Counted from the stretch's first letter, positions 53,100 through 62,637 are shown. The stretch is 64,000 bases of DNA from Pseudoruegeria sp. HB172150 (GCF_013184805.1 NZ_JAATNG010000001.1:248001-312000); one strand, 5' to 3'. The notes: generated by a model not told the origin, from the sequence alone. Numbers and translations are program-made.

Positions 53100-53257
53100 C
53101 TAAACCCGCCCCAGTTCCGCATCCCCCGCGATCCGGACGTACTTGTACCGCGGCGGCATCGGGCGTGCGGGCCAGTCGGGGTCGAAGGTGAAGCTCGACA
53201 CGCGGCGCTGCGAGAACTGGCAGACCGGAATGTGGTAGATGACCGGGCGGGAAATGC
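53100..53257 (-). pseudogene. 3' remnant of an unidentified gene
   Basis: Between the MORN gene stop and 53100 the minus strand reads SRPVIYHIPVCQFSQRRVSS then FTFDPDWPARPMPPRYKYV and ends at TAG 53102-53100. It looks like a genuine protein C-terminus (well-formed residues, strand/turn pattern), but has no start or ribosome-binding site of its own. It may be the tail of a gene cut when the MORN gene arrived. The parent family is unknown. Confidence 0.35.
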
Positions 53258-54727
53258 CTACTCGGTCGAGGTGCTCTCACCTTCACCGGAAATCTCGGCG
53301 GTGGTCTCGTCCAGCACCCCCTCGGACCACATGCCAGAGGCGACCTGGCCCGAGGCGTAGCGGATCGTGCCCTCGCCCTGGCGGCGGCCATTCTCGAACA
53401 TGCCTTCGTAGATGTCGCCATTGAAATAAGTGGCGATACCCTCGCCGTTGATCTCGCCGTCCGCCCATTCGCCTTCGTAAGTAAAGCTCTCGTCTTCCTC
53501 GGTCTCGGGGTTGTCGGGGATCACGATCTTGCCGGTGCCGTCGCGCTGGCCCTCGACGAACCCGCCTTCGTAAACGGTGCCGTCGGCATAGGTCGCGGTG
53601 CCCTCGCCGTGGCGCTGGCCGTCCTGCCACTGGCCGGTATAGGTATAGCCGTCGGCATAGGTCATCGTTCCCTGGCCGTGGTTCTTGGCATCCTTGAACT
53701 CGCCCTCGTAGACCAGGCCGTTGGCGTATTCCGCCTTGCCCTGGCCGTCGATCACGCCGCCGCGCCACTCGCCTTCATAAGACGATCCGTCGGGATAGAT
53801 GATGCGGCCCTGACCCTCGGCCAGATCGTCGCGGAACTCGCCGACATAGATAGACCCGTCGGGATAGGTGACCTGTCCCTCGCCCTCGATCCGGCCCGCG
53901 ACCCATTCGCCCAGATAGGCGTAACCGTCCGTGCCGTAGAAAGATCCCTGGCCGTGGCGGCGGTCATTCTCGAACGCACCCTCGTAGACGTCGCCATTCG
54001 CATAAGTGACCTTGCCCTGGCCCTGACGTTCGCCGTTGACGAATGCGCCCTCGTAGACGTCGCCATTGGGCTGGGTCAGGGTGCCGGTGCCGTTGATCTG
54101 GCCCTCGGCCCATTCGCCGTTATAGACCAGCCCCGACGGCATCGTCAGCGTGCCCGTGCCCGAGCGCTGGCCGTTCACCAGCGTGCCTTCATAGACGGCG
54201 CCGTCGGGATATGTGATCTTGCCTTCCCCTTCCTTCACGCCGTTGACCCAGGCACCTTCGTAGATATAGCCGTTCGGGCTTTCCATCCTGCCCTGGCCGT
54301 GATGCATCGCATCCTGGAAACCGCCGGTATAGTTCACGCCATTGGCGTAGACCGCGGTGCCCTCGCCATTGATCTTGCCGTCGACCCAGTCGCCCTCATA
54401 CGTGCCGCCATCGGCGAAGGTGATCTTGCCGAAGCCCGAGGGCTTGCCCTGTTCGAAATTGCCTTCGTAGACCGAACCGTTGGGGAAGCGCGCGACACCC
54501 TGGCCGCGGATCTCGCCCTCGACCCAGGCGCCGGTGTATTCGTAGCCGTTCGGCAGGCGGTAGGTGCCGGTGCCGTCCTGCTTGCCGTCCTTGAACGTGC
54601 CCTCGTAAACGCCGCCATCCTCGTACTGCTTGACCTGGACCTCGCCGTCTTCCTGCGCGTGTGCCGCGCCCGAAAGGCAGGCGAGAACCACGCCCGACAA
54701 AGCCGCAATTCTCCGGGATGTCTGCAC
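53258..54727 (-). CDS. Exported MORN-repeat protein (18 repeats)
   Basis: A 489-aa protein with a signal peptide (RRIAALSGVVLACLSGAAHA) followed by 18 tandem 23-residue MORN repeats plus a partial one, typically GxxYEGxFxxGxxxGxGxxxYxxG. An acidic spacer (NPETEEDESF) interrupts repeat 16. MORN arrays form extended beta-hairpin rods that bind lipids or proteins; here the array would lie in the periplasm or at the cell surface. GTG 54727 has GAGGGGGC upstream. The Gly-rich, repetitive composition is real and not an assembly artefact, because the repeats differ in sequence. Confidence 0.85.
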   Translation of the reverse strand: MQTSRRIAALSGVVLACLSGAAHAQEDGEVQVKQYEDGGVYEGTFKDGKQDGTGTYRLPNGYEYTGAWVEGEIRGQGVARFPNGSVYEGNFEQGKPSGFGKITFADGGTYEGDWVDGKINGEGTAVYANGVNYTGGFQDAMHHGQGRMESPNGYIYEGAWVNGVKEGEGKITYPDGAVYEGTLVNGQRSGTGTLTMPSGLVYNGEWAEGQINGTGTLTQPNGDVYEGAFVNGERQGQGKVTYANGDVYEGAFENDRRHGQGSFYGTDGYAYLGEWVAGRIEGEGQVTYPDGSIYVGEFRDDLAEGQGRIIYPDGSSYEGEWRGGVIDGQGKAEYANGLVYEGEFKDAKNHGQGTMTYADGYTYTGQWQDGQRHGEGTATYADGTVYEGGFVEGQRDGTGKIVIPDNPETEEDESFTYEGEWADGEINGEGIATYFNGDIYEGMFENGRRQGEGTIRYASGQVASGMWSEGVLDETTAEISGEGESTSTE

Positions 54728-54878
54728 GTCGCCCCCTCTCTGGTCGGACCCTGTTAATCCTGTATCGCTTTTGCGGAAACCTAAAGCCAAGGTCCGGGAC
54801 GGGCAACGGTTTTTGCCCCATTCGGCTTTCCATGGCCGTGCAGTCTGCTAAGACGCAAGTCACGTTACGGAGAGAGAC

Positions 54879-56537
54879 ATGGCCGACAGGTTTCGCCTGA
54901 CCCTGGCACAACTGAACCCCACGGTCGGCGCGATCGAGGCCAATGCCGACGCGGCATTCGCCGCGTGGGAGGCCGGCAAGGCCGCGGGCGCAGACATGGT
55001 CGCGCTGCCCGAGATGTTCGTGACCGGTTACAACACCCAGGATCTGGTCGCGAAGCCCGCCTTCCGCCGCCACGCAGTCGACGCGATCCACTCGCTGGCC
55101 GCGCTCTGCGCCGACGGTCCGACGCTCGGCATCGGCGGGCCGCATCACGAGGATGGCGAGCTTTTCAACGCCTATTACGTCCTCACCGGCGGCAACATCG
55201 TCAGCCGTGTCCTGAAGCACCACCTGCCCAACGAAACCGTGTTCGACGAGGTGCGGATCTACGATTCCGGTCCCCTCGGCGGCCCCTATTCCGTGGGCAA
55301 CACCCGTGTCGGCACCCCGATCTGCGAGGATGCCTGGTACGAGGACGTGGCCGAAACCCTGGCCGAAACCGGGGCCGAATTCCTGCTGGTCCCGAACGGC
55401 TCGCCCTATTACCGCGGCAAGCTGGAAACGCGCCTGAACCACATGGTTTCGCGCGTGGTCGAAACCGGTCTGCCGCTGATCTACCTGAACATGGTGGGCG
55501 GGCAGGACGACCAGATCTTCGACGGCGCCACCTTCGGCCTGAACCCGCATGGCGAGCTTGCCTTCATCATGCCCGCCTTCGACGAAGAGATCCGCACCAT
55601 CGAGCTGGAGCGCACCCCCGAAGGCTGGCGCATCCTGTCAGGGGGCGAGACGCCGCAGCCCGACGTCTGGGAACAGGACTATCGCGCCATGGTCGAGGCG
55701 GTGCGCGACTATTTCCGCAAGACCGGCTTCTCGAAGGCGCTGCTGGGCCTGTCGGGCGGCGTCGACTCCGCGCTCGTCGCCGTGATCGCCGCCGACGCCC
55801 TCGGGCCGGAAAACGTGCGCTGCGTGATGCTGCCTTCCGAGTACACCTCCGACCATTCGCTCGAGGATGCGGAAGCCGTGGCAAAGGCTCTGGGCTGCCG
55901 CTACGACTACGTTCCGATCTCCGGGCCGCGCGCGGCGGTGACCGAGGCGCTCGCGCCGCTCTTCGAAGGGCTGAAACCGGACGTGACGGAAGAAAACATC
56001 CAGTCGCGCCTCCGGGGCCTGATGCTGATGGCGCTGTCGAACAAGTTCGGCGAGATGCTCCTGACCACCGGCAACAAGTCCGAGGTGGCGGTGGGCTACG
56101 CCACGATCTACGGCGACATGGCCGGCGGGTACAATCCGCTGAAGGATCTCTACAAAACCCGGGTCTTCGAGACCTGCCGCTGGCGCAACGCCAATCACCG
56201 CGACTGGATGATGGGCCCGGCAAAAGAGGTCATTCCGCCCCGCGTCATCGACAAGCCGCCCTCTGCCGAACTGCGCGCAGACCAGAAGGACGAGGACTCG
56301 CTGCCGCCCTACGAGGATCTGGACGTGATCCTCGAACAGCTGATCGACCACGAAGCCTCCGTCGCCGAGGTGGTGGCGATGGGCTACGACCACGCGGTGG
56401 TCAAGAAGGTCGAGAACCTGATCTACATCTCGGAATACAAACGCTTCCAGTCCGCGCCCGGCGCGCGTCTGAGCAAGCGGGCCTTCTGGCTGGACCGGCG
56501 CTACCCGATCGTGAACCGCTGGCGGGATCCCAGCTGA
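54879..56537 (+). CDS. nadE: Glutamine-dependent NAD+ synthetase
   Basis: A 552-aa two-domain enzyme making NAD from deamido-NAD. The N-terminal nitrilase domain has the E-K-C triad (VALPEMFVTGY; LKHHLPNETVF; GTPICEDAWYED). The C-terminal synthetase domain has the PP-loop GLSGGVDSALVAVIAADAL and LTTGNKSEVAVGYATIYGDM. Length is normal. ATG 54879 follows AGAGAGAC. A GC-rich hairpin lies 90 bp past the stop. Confidence 0.96.
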   Translation: MADRFRLTLAQLNPTVGAIEANADAAFAAWEAGKAAGADMVALPEMFVTGYNTQDLVAKPAFRRHAVDAIHSLAALCADGPTLGIGGPHHEDGELFNAYYVLTGGNIVSRVLKHHLPNETVFDEVRIYDSGPLGGPYSVGNTRVGTPICEDAWYEDVAETLAETGAEFLLVPNGSPYYRGKLETRLNHMVSRVVETGLPLIYLNMVGGQDDQIFDGATFGLNPHGELAFIMPAFDEEIRTIELERTPEGWRILSGGETPQPDVWEQDYRAMVEAVRDYFRKTGFSKALLGLSGGVDSALVAVIAADALGPENVRCVMLPSEYTSDHSLEDAEAVAKALGCRYDYVPISGPRAAVTEALAPLFEGLKPDVTEENIQSRLRGLMLMALSNKFGEMLLTTGNKSEVAVGYATIYGDMAGGYNPLKDLYKTRVFETCRWRNANHRDWMMGPAKEVIPPRVIDKPPSAELRADQKDEDSLPPYEDLDVILEQLIDHEASVAEVVAMGYDHAVVKKVENLIYISEYKRFQSAPGARLSKRAFWLDRRYPIVNRWRDPS

Positions 56538-56626
56538 CGGTTGCTGTCAGGCGTGGCGCCTACGCGGCGCCAACTCTCTGCGAACCCTAATGCGTCCGTT
56601 CGGCGTATGCCGTCCCCAAGCGCCCC

Positions 56627-56645
56627 GCCCGGCGGCACGCCGGGC
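56627..56645 (+). terminator. Candidate nadE terminator
   Basis: GCCCGGCG (56627-56634), a 3-nt loop and CGCCGGGC (56638-56645) form a perfect 8-bp stem in the otherwise gene-free region 56538-56904. There is no U-run. Confidence 0.4.
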
Positions 56646-56904
56646 AGCGCCGGCCCGCCCCCACCTGGGCAAAACTTCCGGAGATGACGGCGCAAGAGGC
56701 ACGGTGTCGGGGGGGCTTTCTGGTACCAAAACGCGCCACTTCATCGCGCCTCGTCGGTCCGCCGCCGCCCGGCATCCCGTCTGACCTATCCGATCGGCAT
56801 ACCCTCATGTTCGCATAGGTTGAGCTAGAGCTATGAATTTCCCGGTAAGTATGTTATCATCTTCGAATTGTTTAATTGTAATGCTTTCCATGAAGGATCG
56901 CGCG

Positions 56905-57015
56905 ATGCGTTATTTTGCCATTCTGATGCTCTCGCTGCTTTTCCTGGGGCTGGGTCAGTTCGCTGCCGATGCGCAGCATGTTCCCTGCAACCCGGTGTTT
57001 GACGAGTGCGGGTAA
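56905..57015 (+). CDS. Small secreted peptide
   Basis: A 36-aa product: a hydrophobic signal-like stretch (MRYFAILMLSLLFLGLGQFA), then ADAQHVPCNPVFDECG, giving a mature peptide of about 14-16 residues with two Cys that could form a disulfide. ATG 56905 has AAGGA nine bases upstream; ATG 56890 and 56833 are upstream in frame with poorer sites. It precedes a large membrane protein gene by 34 bp on the same strand and may be co-transcribed. Function is unknown. Confidence 0.5.
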   Translation: MRYFAILMLSLLFLGLGQFAADAQHVPCNPVFDECG

Positions 57016-57049
57016 ACCACGTTGATCGGTAGCACTTCTGGAGGGACTC

Positions 57050-58792
57050 ATGGGGGATGAGTTCATGGCGAGTGATTTTTATATTGCGTTGTTTTTTGGT
57101 GGTTTCACGATCTGGGTATTTTCCCGGGATCAGTTTGAACGGCCTTCCTACCAGCCATCCAAGGAACTGAAACGGATCGCGGAATTCCTGCAGCCGTCGG
57201 ACCTGCGGAACCGGCGCATCGCGCTGTCGGCGCGGGCCTTTTACACGGCGATGCTGCTGCTGATCTACGTGGCCTGCAGTTTCTTCATGATCGGGCCCAT
57301 CGGGCAGGCCTTCGGATTCCAGTCCAACCTGGTCAACGAGGTGATGCTGGCGCCCATCGCGGTCAGCTTCGCGATGGTCGGCCTGGCGCCCGCCGTGCGC
57401 CCGCTTCAGAAATTCGAGGAACTGCTGCGCGTCGCGTCGCACCGTGTCTCCGGCATTCCGGCACGGCTGATCGCCGGGGCGCAGATCCTGAACGCCCGCA
57501 AGCTGGACTTCGGCGAGGCGCAGCAGGGCTGCCTGATTTCGGATCGGGACTGGGAACGGATGCGCCACTACTCCGACTGCGCGCATGGCATCCTGGACGA
57601 CCCCGACGATTTCGACCGCGATATCACCAAGATCTTCGCGTTCCGCGCCTGGGTCATCCGGCAGAACCTGTTCTCGCACAAGTCGCCGCCTCCGGCGCGG
57701 ATTTCAAGGAACGAGGTATCGCTGGGGGATTCCATCGAGCGGCTGGTACACAGCCTCGACAGCCTGTCCGCCTTCATGCCCCAGGACGAGAACGACCCGG
57801 CAACGCCCTCCCGCGACCGGACCGAGTGGGAACGCTATGCCAAGGATGCGGACGAGCTTGCCTCGGACCTCTGCGCGCTGCTGATGCTCTATGTCGAGCA
57901 TGGCGTGCTGGGCGTGCGTACCGACCTGGAGACCGAAGCAGAAGAAGCCCTGACCGTGCAGGCGGCGTTCTTCCACAACATCGAGTTCAGCGAGGCCGAT
58001 CACCGGATCACCAACAGTGTCTGGGTCCGGGCGACCATAACGGCCGTGGTCAGCGCCTTTGTCGTGAGCATCGCCTATTCGGCCTTCGATCCGTCGGCGG
58101 GTTCGGGGATGCTGCGGACCGTCACCAACGCGGTTCAGACGGCGCTGTCGGCGCTGCTGATCTACGTGCCCTCGATCCTCTTCGCGCTGCTTCTGCACGA
58201 CCAGAGGGTCAAGTCGAACACGTGGCCCAGCCTCTACCGGGAAGACTGGACGAACTGGATGGTTCCGGTGATGTGGATCGGGCTGGCCTGCGCGGCCTTT
58301 GCCGCGATCGGGCTGGTCGCGTTCAACCTGTATGCGATGGCGATCGAACATGGATTGGCTGCCGTAGTCGCAAAGTTCTGGCAGGCGGCTTTCTTTGCGC
58401 TGCTGGTCGAGGGGCCGCGCGGGTTCCTTGCGTCGATCCTGGTGATCGGGCTGATCGCCCTGTTCGACGGCTGGCGCGCAGGGGCGGGGTCAAGCTGGCG
58501 TTACGGTGTGACCATTCTGGTCGGTGTGTCGATGTTCGCAACCTCCGCCATCGCCCAGGGCTGGGCGATCCAGGTCTCGCGCGAGATTCATTGTGCCGGT
58601 GATGCGGCTTGCATAGAGGCGCTTCCGACGATCTGGGCCCTGCTGTTCACCGATCCGCTCCTCGCACTCGCAGGGCTGCGTTCCTGCATCGTGGGTGTGA
58701 TGGTGATGATTGTAAGCGCCCGGACGCTGCATGTCGGGATGGATGCGTTCAACCGCACGGCCGGGCAGGAGATACCGGCGCCGGTAAAGTAG
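57050..58792 (+). CDS. Large multi-spanning membrane protein of unknown function
   Basis: A 580-aa protein with about eight hydrophobic helices: one near the N-terminus (FYIALFFGGFTIWVF), two at about 60-105, and a cluster from about 325 to 565. A long soluble loop (about 120-310) lies between them, acidic and helical (SDRDWERMRHYSDCAHGILD; TEWERYAKDADELASDLCAL). No transporter or enzyme motif was recognised. ATG 57050 has GGAGGGACTC upstream. The small secreted peptide gene just before it may belong to the same unit. Confidence 0.65.
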   Translation: MGDEFMASDFYIALFFGGFTIWVFSRDQFERPSYQPSKELKRIAEFLQPSDLRNRRIALSARAFYTAMLLLIYVACSFFMIGPIGQAFGFQSNLVNEVMLAPIAVSFAMVGLAPAVRPLQKFEELLRVASHRVSGIPARLIAGAQILNARKLDFGEAQQGCLISDRDWERMRHYSDCAHGILDDPDDFDRDITKIFAFRAWVIRQNLFSHKSPPPARISRNEVSLGDSIERLVHSLDSLSAFMPQDENDPATPSRDRTEWERYAKDADELASDLCALLMLYVEHGVLGVRTDLETEAEEALTVQAAFFHNIEFSEADHRITNSVWVRATITAVVSAFVVSIAYSAFDPSAGSGMLRTVTNAVQTALSALLIYVPSILFALLLHDQRVKSNTWPSLYREDWTNWMVPVMWIGLACAAFAAIGLVAFNLYAMAIEHGLAAVVAKFWQAAFFALLVEGPRGFLASILVIGLIALFDGWRAGAGSSWRYGVTILVGVSMFATSAIAQGWAIQVSREIHCAGDAACIEALPTIWALLFTDPLLALAGLRSCIVGVMVMIVSARTLHVGMDAFNRTAGQEIPAPVK

Positions 58793-59142
58793 CGGCCTAG
58801 GGGGGCGTGCCTGCACGCACCGCCCGCCAGGCTCCGAGGGCACTGCGCGAGCCCGTTGCGATCTCTGCGCGCATGTTCTGCCCGGTTCGGGGCGGCGCTG
58901 CTGGCGATGAAGGGACTAGGCGGGGCAGCGGGGCTTTCGGGCCGCAGCCGTGCCACACAAACGCACCCCGTCGGGCCGGCATTGCCCGACGTGCTTCATG
59001 CCCTGAGGCCGGGTACATTCGCGAGCCAGTCAGACAAGGCCCGCCCCCCCCAAAGCCGTTAAAGCCGCACCGTCCCCACACAGACGTTTGCGCTAACATG
59101 CCTGAAATCAATGACTTGACCCCCCGTCCCCATGGGGACGCC
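58793..59142. other. Intergenic region, nothing supported
   Basis: 350 bp of GC-rich sequence between convergent genes. Several GC-rich inverted repeats exist (for example TCCCCATGGGGA near 59125), but no ORF with a ribosome-binding site. Confidence 0.4.
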
Positions 59143-60096
59143 TCAGATTTCCTCCAGCAGGCACCCCTCCAGGATCCGCTCCACCGTCGGCATTTCACAA
59201 AGCCGGGTGCCCAGCGTCATGCACGCCGCCGCCGCCGCCGCGACCCCGAATTTCAGGCACTCCGGCAGCGTTTCCTCCCGTGCCAGAGCCAGGGTGAAGG
59301 CCCCAACGAAACTGTCCCCGGCCCCCACCTTCGAGACCACCTCCACCGGCGATCCCGGCGCCGCGTGCCACGCCCCCTCGGCGGTGCACAGGACCGACCC
59401 GTCCGCCCCCCGCGCCACGATCACGTTCGCCGCCACGCCCCGGTCGATCAGGTCCTTCGCGAAGGCCGCCGTATCGGCCCGCTTGGTCAGCGCCCGGCCC
59501 GCCAGCTCCTCCGCCTCCGCATCGTCCATCCGCAGGACATGGACGGCATCGTTCCTCTGCTGGACGAGGTTGAACAGCGCCGGGCCGGAGGTATCGACGA
59601 TCAGCCGCGCGCCCCGCCCGGCCACGTGCTGCGACAGGATCGAAGGGAATTCCTTGGCGACGCCCGGCGGCTGACTGCCGGAGAGCACCACCATCGTCCC
59701 CTCGCCCGCCGACTGGTCGATGGAATTGAGCCCGCGCTGCACGTCCGCCTCGGTCCAGATCGGGCCGGGCATGACGAACCGGTACTGGACGTTTTCCTCC
59801 TGGTCGGTGACCGAGAAGCTGAGGCGGGACTCGCCCGGGCCCTGGAACGCGACGGTGGGCACCCCTTCCAGCGCCAGGAGCTGCAGCAGCTGCGCGCCGG
59901 CGCCGCCGCCGATGGCGATCAAAGCAGTCGCCTGGCCGCCGAGATTGCGCACCGCCCGCGCCACGTTGATGCCGCCCCCGCCGGGATCGATATGCGGCTC
60001 GGTGCAGCGCAGCTTGTGCTCGGGATAGACCGACGGCGCGGAGGTGGCGAAATCCACCGTCGGGTTCAAGGTGATGGTCACGATGTCGGTGCGCAT
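59143..60096 (-). CDS. PfkB-family sugar kinase (1-phosphofructokinase/Pfk2-like)
   Basis: A 317-aa ribokinase-fold kinase. It begins VTITLNPTVDFATSAPSVYP, has the first PfkB signature around DPGGGGINVARAVRNLGG (residues about 37-54), and the second signature with the catalytic Asp in VVSKVGAGDSFVGAFTLALA (near 255). The N-terminus and NVARAVRNLG pattern fit the 1-phosphofructokinase/tagatose-6-P kinase/Pfk-2 group; the exact sugar cannot be decided. It stands alone; no PTS genes are in view. ATG 60096 is used. Confidence 0.85.
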   Translation of the reverse strand: MRTDIVTITLNPTVDFATSAPSVYPEHKLRCTEPHIDPGGGGINVARAVRNLGGQATALIAIGGGAGAQLLQLLALEGVPTVAFQGPGESRLSFSVTDQEENVQYRFVMPGPIWTEADVQRGLNSIDQSAGEGTMVVLSGSQPPGVAKEFPSILSQHVAGRGARLIVDTSGPALFNLVQQRNDAVHVLRMDDAEAEELAGRALTKRADTAAFAKDLIDRGVAANVIVARGADGSVLCTAEGAWHAAPGSPVEVVSKVGAGDSFVGAFTLALAREETLPECLKFGVAAAAAACMTLGTRLCEMPTVERILEGCLLEEI

Positions 60097-60166
60097 GCGG
60101 TGTCCCTGTCCTGGCTTTCCCCTTGCCTAGCTTGCAATCGCAAGGGTTTCCAGCGTCAGCGGCCCG

Positions 60167-60577
60167 TCATTCCCACCAGCGATCAATGCTGGCGATATCA
60201 TCGTCGGACCAACCGAAATGGTGGGCCATCTCGTGCACCACCACATGCGCCACCAGCGCGCCAAGCGGCTGGTCGCCGCGGGTCGCCCATTCGTCGAGGA
60301 TCGGACGGCGGAACAGCCAGACGGTGTCCGGCTGAAGCGGCTGGTCGAAGGTGGATTTCTCGGTCATCGGGATGCCGTCGTAAAGGCCGGTCAGCTCGAA
60401 CGGGTCGTCAAGATCCAGATCCGCCAGTAACTCATCGGAGGCGAAATCCTCTACCTGAAGCACCACCTCGCGCGCGGCCTTGTCGAAGGGTGCTGGCAGC
60501 GCCTCGAGCGCGGCGCGGGCGAGCGTCTCGATGGCCTCGAGATCGGGGGCCGTCCAGTCGGAGGGATCCTGCGTCAT
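60167..60577 (-). CDS. Zincin-like metallopeptidase family protein
   Basis: A 136-aa protein of the small bacterial zincin group (Zincin_1/DUF1025 type). The HExxH motif is in HVVVHEMAHHFGWSDDD, with a third His downstream of the Glu; upstream is the conserved LTGLYDGIPMTEKS. Proteolytic activity in this family is not proven. ATG 60577 (MTQDPSDW) gives normal family length; the longer open frame upstream overlaps the divergent gene and is not used. Confidence 0.85.
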   Translation of the reverse strand: MTQDPSDWTAPDLEAIETLARAALEALPAPFDKAAREVVLQVEDFASDELLADLDLDDPFELTGLYDGIPMTEKSTFDQPLQPDTVWLFRRPILDEWATRGDQPLGALVAHVVVHEMAHHFGWSDDDIASIDRWWE

Positions 60578-60656
60578 GGCGGCGGTATGCCTCGGCGCGC
60601 GGTGCAGGGGAAGACCGATATGTGGCAATCGGGTAGGATAGCGACGGGAGGTGGCC

Positions 60657-61085
60657 ATGGCAGAGAACAAGACGAAACCGACCGGCGCCGATGTCGCCGC
60701 GTTCCTCGACGCGGTGGAGCCGGCGCGCAAGCGCGAAGACGCGCACCGGCTGGACGCGATCTTCCGCGAGGTGACCGGGTTCGAACCGGTCATGTGGGGG
60801 CCGACGATGGTGGGCTACGGGCGCTACGCTTATACCTACGACAGCGGGCATTCCGGGGAGTTCCTGGCGACCGGCTTTTCGCCGCGCAAGGCGGCGCATT
60901 CTATCTACATCATGCCGGGGTATGCCGATTTCGGGGAGATCCTCGGGCGGCTGGGAAAGCACAAGATCGGCAAATCCTGCCTTTATGTGAACAAGCTCGT
61001 CGACATCAACGAGGATGTGCTGAAGGAGCTGATCAAGGCGGGGCTGGCGGATCTGGGCAGGCGGTATCAGATCCACCGGGCCTGA
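60657..61085 (+). CDS. DUF1801 domain protein
   Basis: A 142-aa protein. The core FREVTGFEPVMWGPTMVGYG followed by YTYDSGHSGEFLATGFSPRK matches the DUF1801 pattern, a small alpha-beta fold without a demonstrated reaction. ATG 60657 has GGGAGG upstream. It is divergent from the zincin-like gene with an 80-bp gap. It ends at a palindrome (CCTGACCGGTCAGG, 61081-61094) that could help terminate transcription. Confidence 0.85.
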   Translation: MAENKTKPTGADVAAFLDAVEPARKREDAHRLDAIFREVTGFEPVMWGPTMVGYGRYAYTYDSGHSGEFLATGFSPRKAAHSIYIMPGYADFGEILGRLGKHKIGKSCLYVNKLVDINEDVLKELIKAGLADLGRRYQIHRA

Positions 61086-61302
61086 CCGGTCAGGCGATCG
61101 GCGCCGTGGCGAGTAAGGCCATCACGGCAGCGGGGGCGAAAAGCTGTTTCATGGCGCTGTTTGTGAAACGTTACCGCAGGCGAAGGCTTTCCATCCGCAG
61201 GAAAGCGGCTCAGCGATCACCGGTGGGTCAACCGCGCCCGCACGGTGCCGGTGGACAAGCGCAGACCCTTGTGACAGAGCAGCGCGGAAGGAGACCCATG
61301 TC
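61086..61302. promoter_or_regulatory. Region upstream of gltX
   Basis: 217 bp with the palindrome CCTGACCGGTCAGG at the DUF1801 stop and a GGAGAC ribosome-binding site just before the gltX ATG (GAAGGAGACCCATGTC). No confident -35/-10 pair was seen. Confidence 0.4.
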
Positions 61303-62628
61303 ATGACCACGACCCGTTTCGCCCCTTCGCCCACCGGTTATTTGCATGTCGGCAACCTGCGGGCCGCGCTGTTCAACTTCCTGATCGCGCGGAAGGCAGG
61401 CGGCACCTTTATCCTGCGCCTCGACGACACCGATCCGGAGCGGTCGAAGCAGGAGTATGCGGATGCGATCCTGGAAGACATGGAATGGTTGGGTCTGAAC
61501 TGGGACCGGATCGAGAAGCAATCCGACCGGCTGGATCGATATTCCGAGGCGGCGGACAAGCTGCGCGGCGACGGGCGCCTTTACGAGGCGTTCGAGACGC
61601 CAACCGAATTGGACCTGAAGCGGAAAAAGCAGCTCAACATGGGCAAGCCGCCCGTCTATGACCGGGCAGCACTGGCCCTGTCGGACGAGGAAAAGGCCAA
61701 GCTCCGCGCGGAGCGGTCGGGGCACTGGCGGTTCCTGCTGGATCTGGAACGGATCGAGTGGACCGACGCTATTCTGGGAGAACTCTCCATTGACGCGGCC
61801 TCTGTGTCGGACCCGGTGCTGATCCGTGGCGACGGGCAGGTGCTGTACACTTTCGCCTCCGTGGTGGACGACATGGACATGGGCGTCACCAACATCGTGC
61901 GCGGATCGGATCACGTGACTAATACCGCGACACAGATACAGATCATCGAGGCTCTGGGTGGGACGCCCCCGGAATTCGCGCATCATTCGCTGCTGACCGG
62001 TCCGCAGGGCGAGGCACTCTCGAAGCGGCTGGGCACCCTGTCGCTGCGCGATCTGCGCGCGCAGGGCGTCGAACCGATGGCATTGCTGTCGCTGATGGCC
62101 CGGCTGGGGTCGGCGGACCCGGTGGAGTTGCGCTCGTCCATCGGTGAACTGGTCGAGGGCTTCGACATCTCACGCTTCGGCGCGGCCCCGACGAAGTTCG
62201 ACGAGAATGACCTGTTCCCGCTGACGGCGCGCTATCTGAGTGCTTTGCCTTACGAGGCAGTCGCCGAGGATGTGCGCGGGCTGGGTGTGCCGGACGAGAT
62301 CGCGCCCCAGTTCTGGGCCGTGGTCCGTGAGAACATCACCGTGAAGTCGGATATGGCCGGCTGGTGGGAACTGTTCCGCAAGGGGCCGCAGTCGGTGGAA
62401 CTGGACGAGGGCGACCGGGAGTTTGTCGCAGAAGCGTTCGCGATGCTGCCGCCGCTGCCCTATGGGCCCGAGACCTGGGGCGAATGGACGGCAGCGGTAA
62501 AGGAGAAAACCGGGCGCAAAGGCAAGCAGCTGTTCATGCCGCTGCGGCTGGCGGTAACCGGCCGGGCGCGGGGGCCGGAGATGGCCGACGTGCTGCCACT
62601 TTTGCAGGTGGCGCCAAAGCTGAACTGA
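61303..62628 (+). CDS. gltX: Glutamyl-tRNA synthetase
   Basis: A 441-aa class I synthetase. The HIGH-type motif lies in RFAPSPTGYLHVGNLRAALF (residues 5-24) and the KMSKS-type loop is EALSKRLGTLSLRD. The anticodon-binding domain occupies about residues 320-441. This length fits the shorter of the two GltX types common in alphaproteobacteria, so a second copy may exist elsewhere and the two may differ in tRNA preference (Glu versus Gln). ATG 61303 (MTTTRFAPS) is supported by the ribosome-binding site GGAGAC. Confidence 0.95.
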   Translation: MTTTRFAPSPTGYLHVGNLRAALFNFLIARKAGGTFILRLDDTDPERSKQEYADAILEDMEWLGLNWDRIEKQSDRLDRYSEAADKLRGDGRLYEAFETPTELDLKRKKQLNMGKPPVYDRAALALSDEEKAKLRAERSGHWRFLLDLERIEWTDAILGELSIDAASVSDPVLIRGDGQVLYTFASVVDDMDMGVTNIVRGSDHVTNTATQIQIIEALGGTPPEFAHHSLLTGPQGEALSKRLGTLSLRDLRAQGVEPMALLSLMARLGSADPVELRSSIGELVEGFDISRFGAAPTKFDENDLFPLTARYLSALPYEAVAEDVRGLGVPDEIAPQFWAVVRENITVKSDMAGWWELFRKGPQSVELDEGDREFVAEAFAMLPPLPYGPETWGEWTAAVKEKTGRKGKQLFMPLRLAVTGRARGPEMADVLPLLQVAPKLN

Positions 62629-62637
62629 ACGAGCCCG

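Noticed and set aside
58797-60636. 609-codon plus-strand frame.
   Set aside because: It is the antisense shadow of the PfkB kinase and zincin-like genes; Arg/Pro/Ala/Gly-rich composition without motifs.
61090-61152. 20-codon minus-strand ORF (MKQLFAPAAVMALLATAPIA) resembling a bare signal peptide.
   Set aside because: No ribosome-binding site, it ends in the palindrome at the DUF1801 stop, and its length gives no mature product; chance hydrophobic frame is likely.
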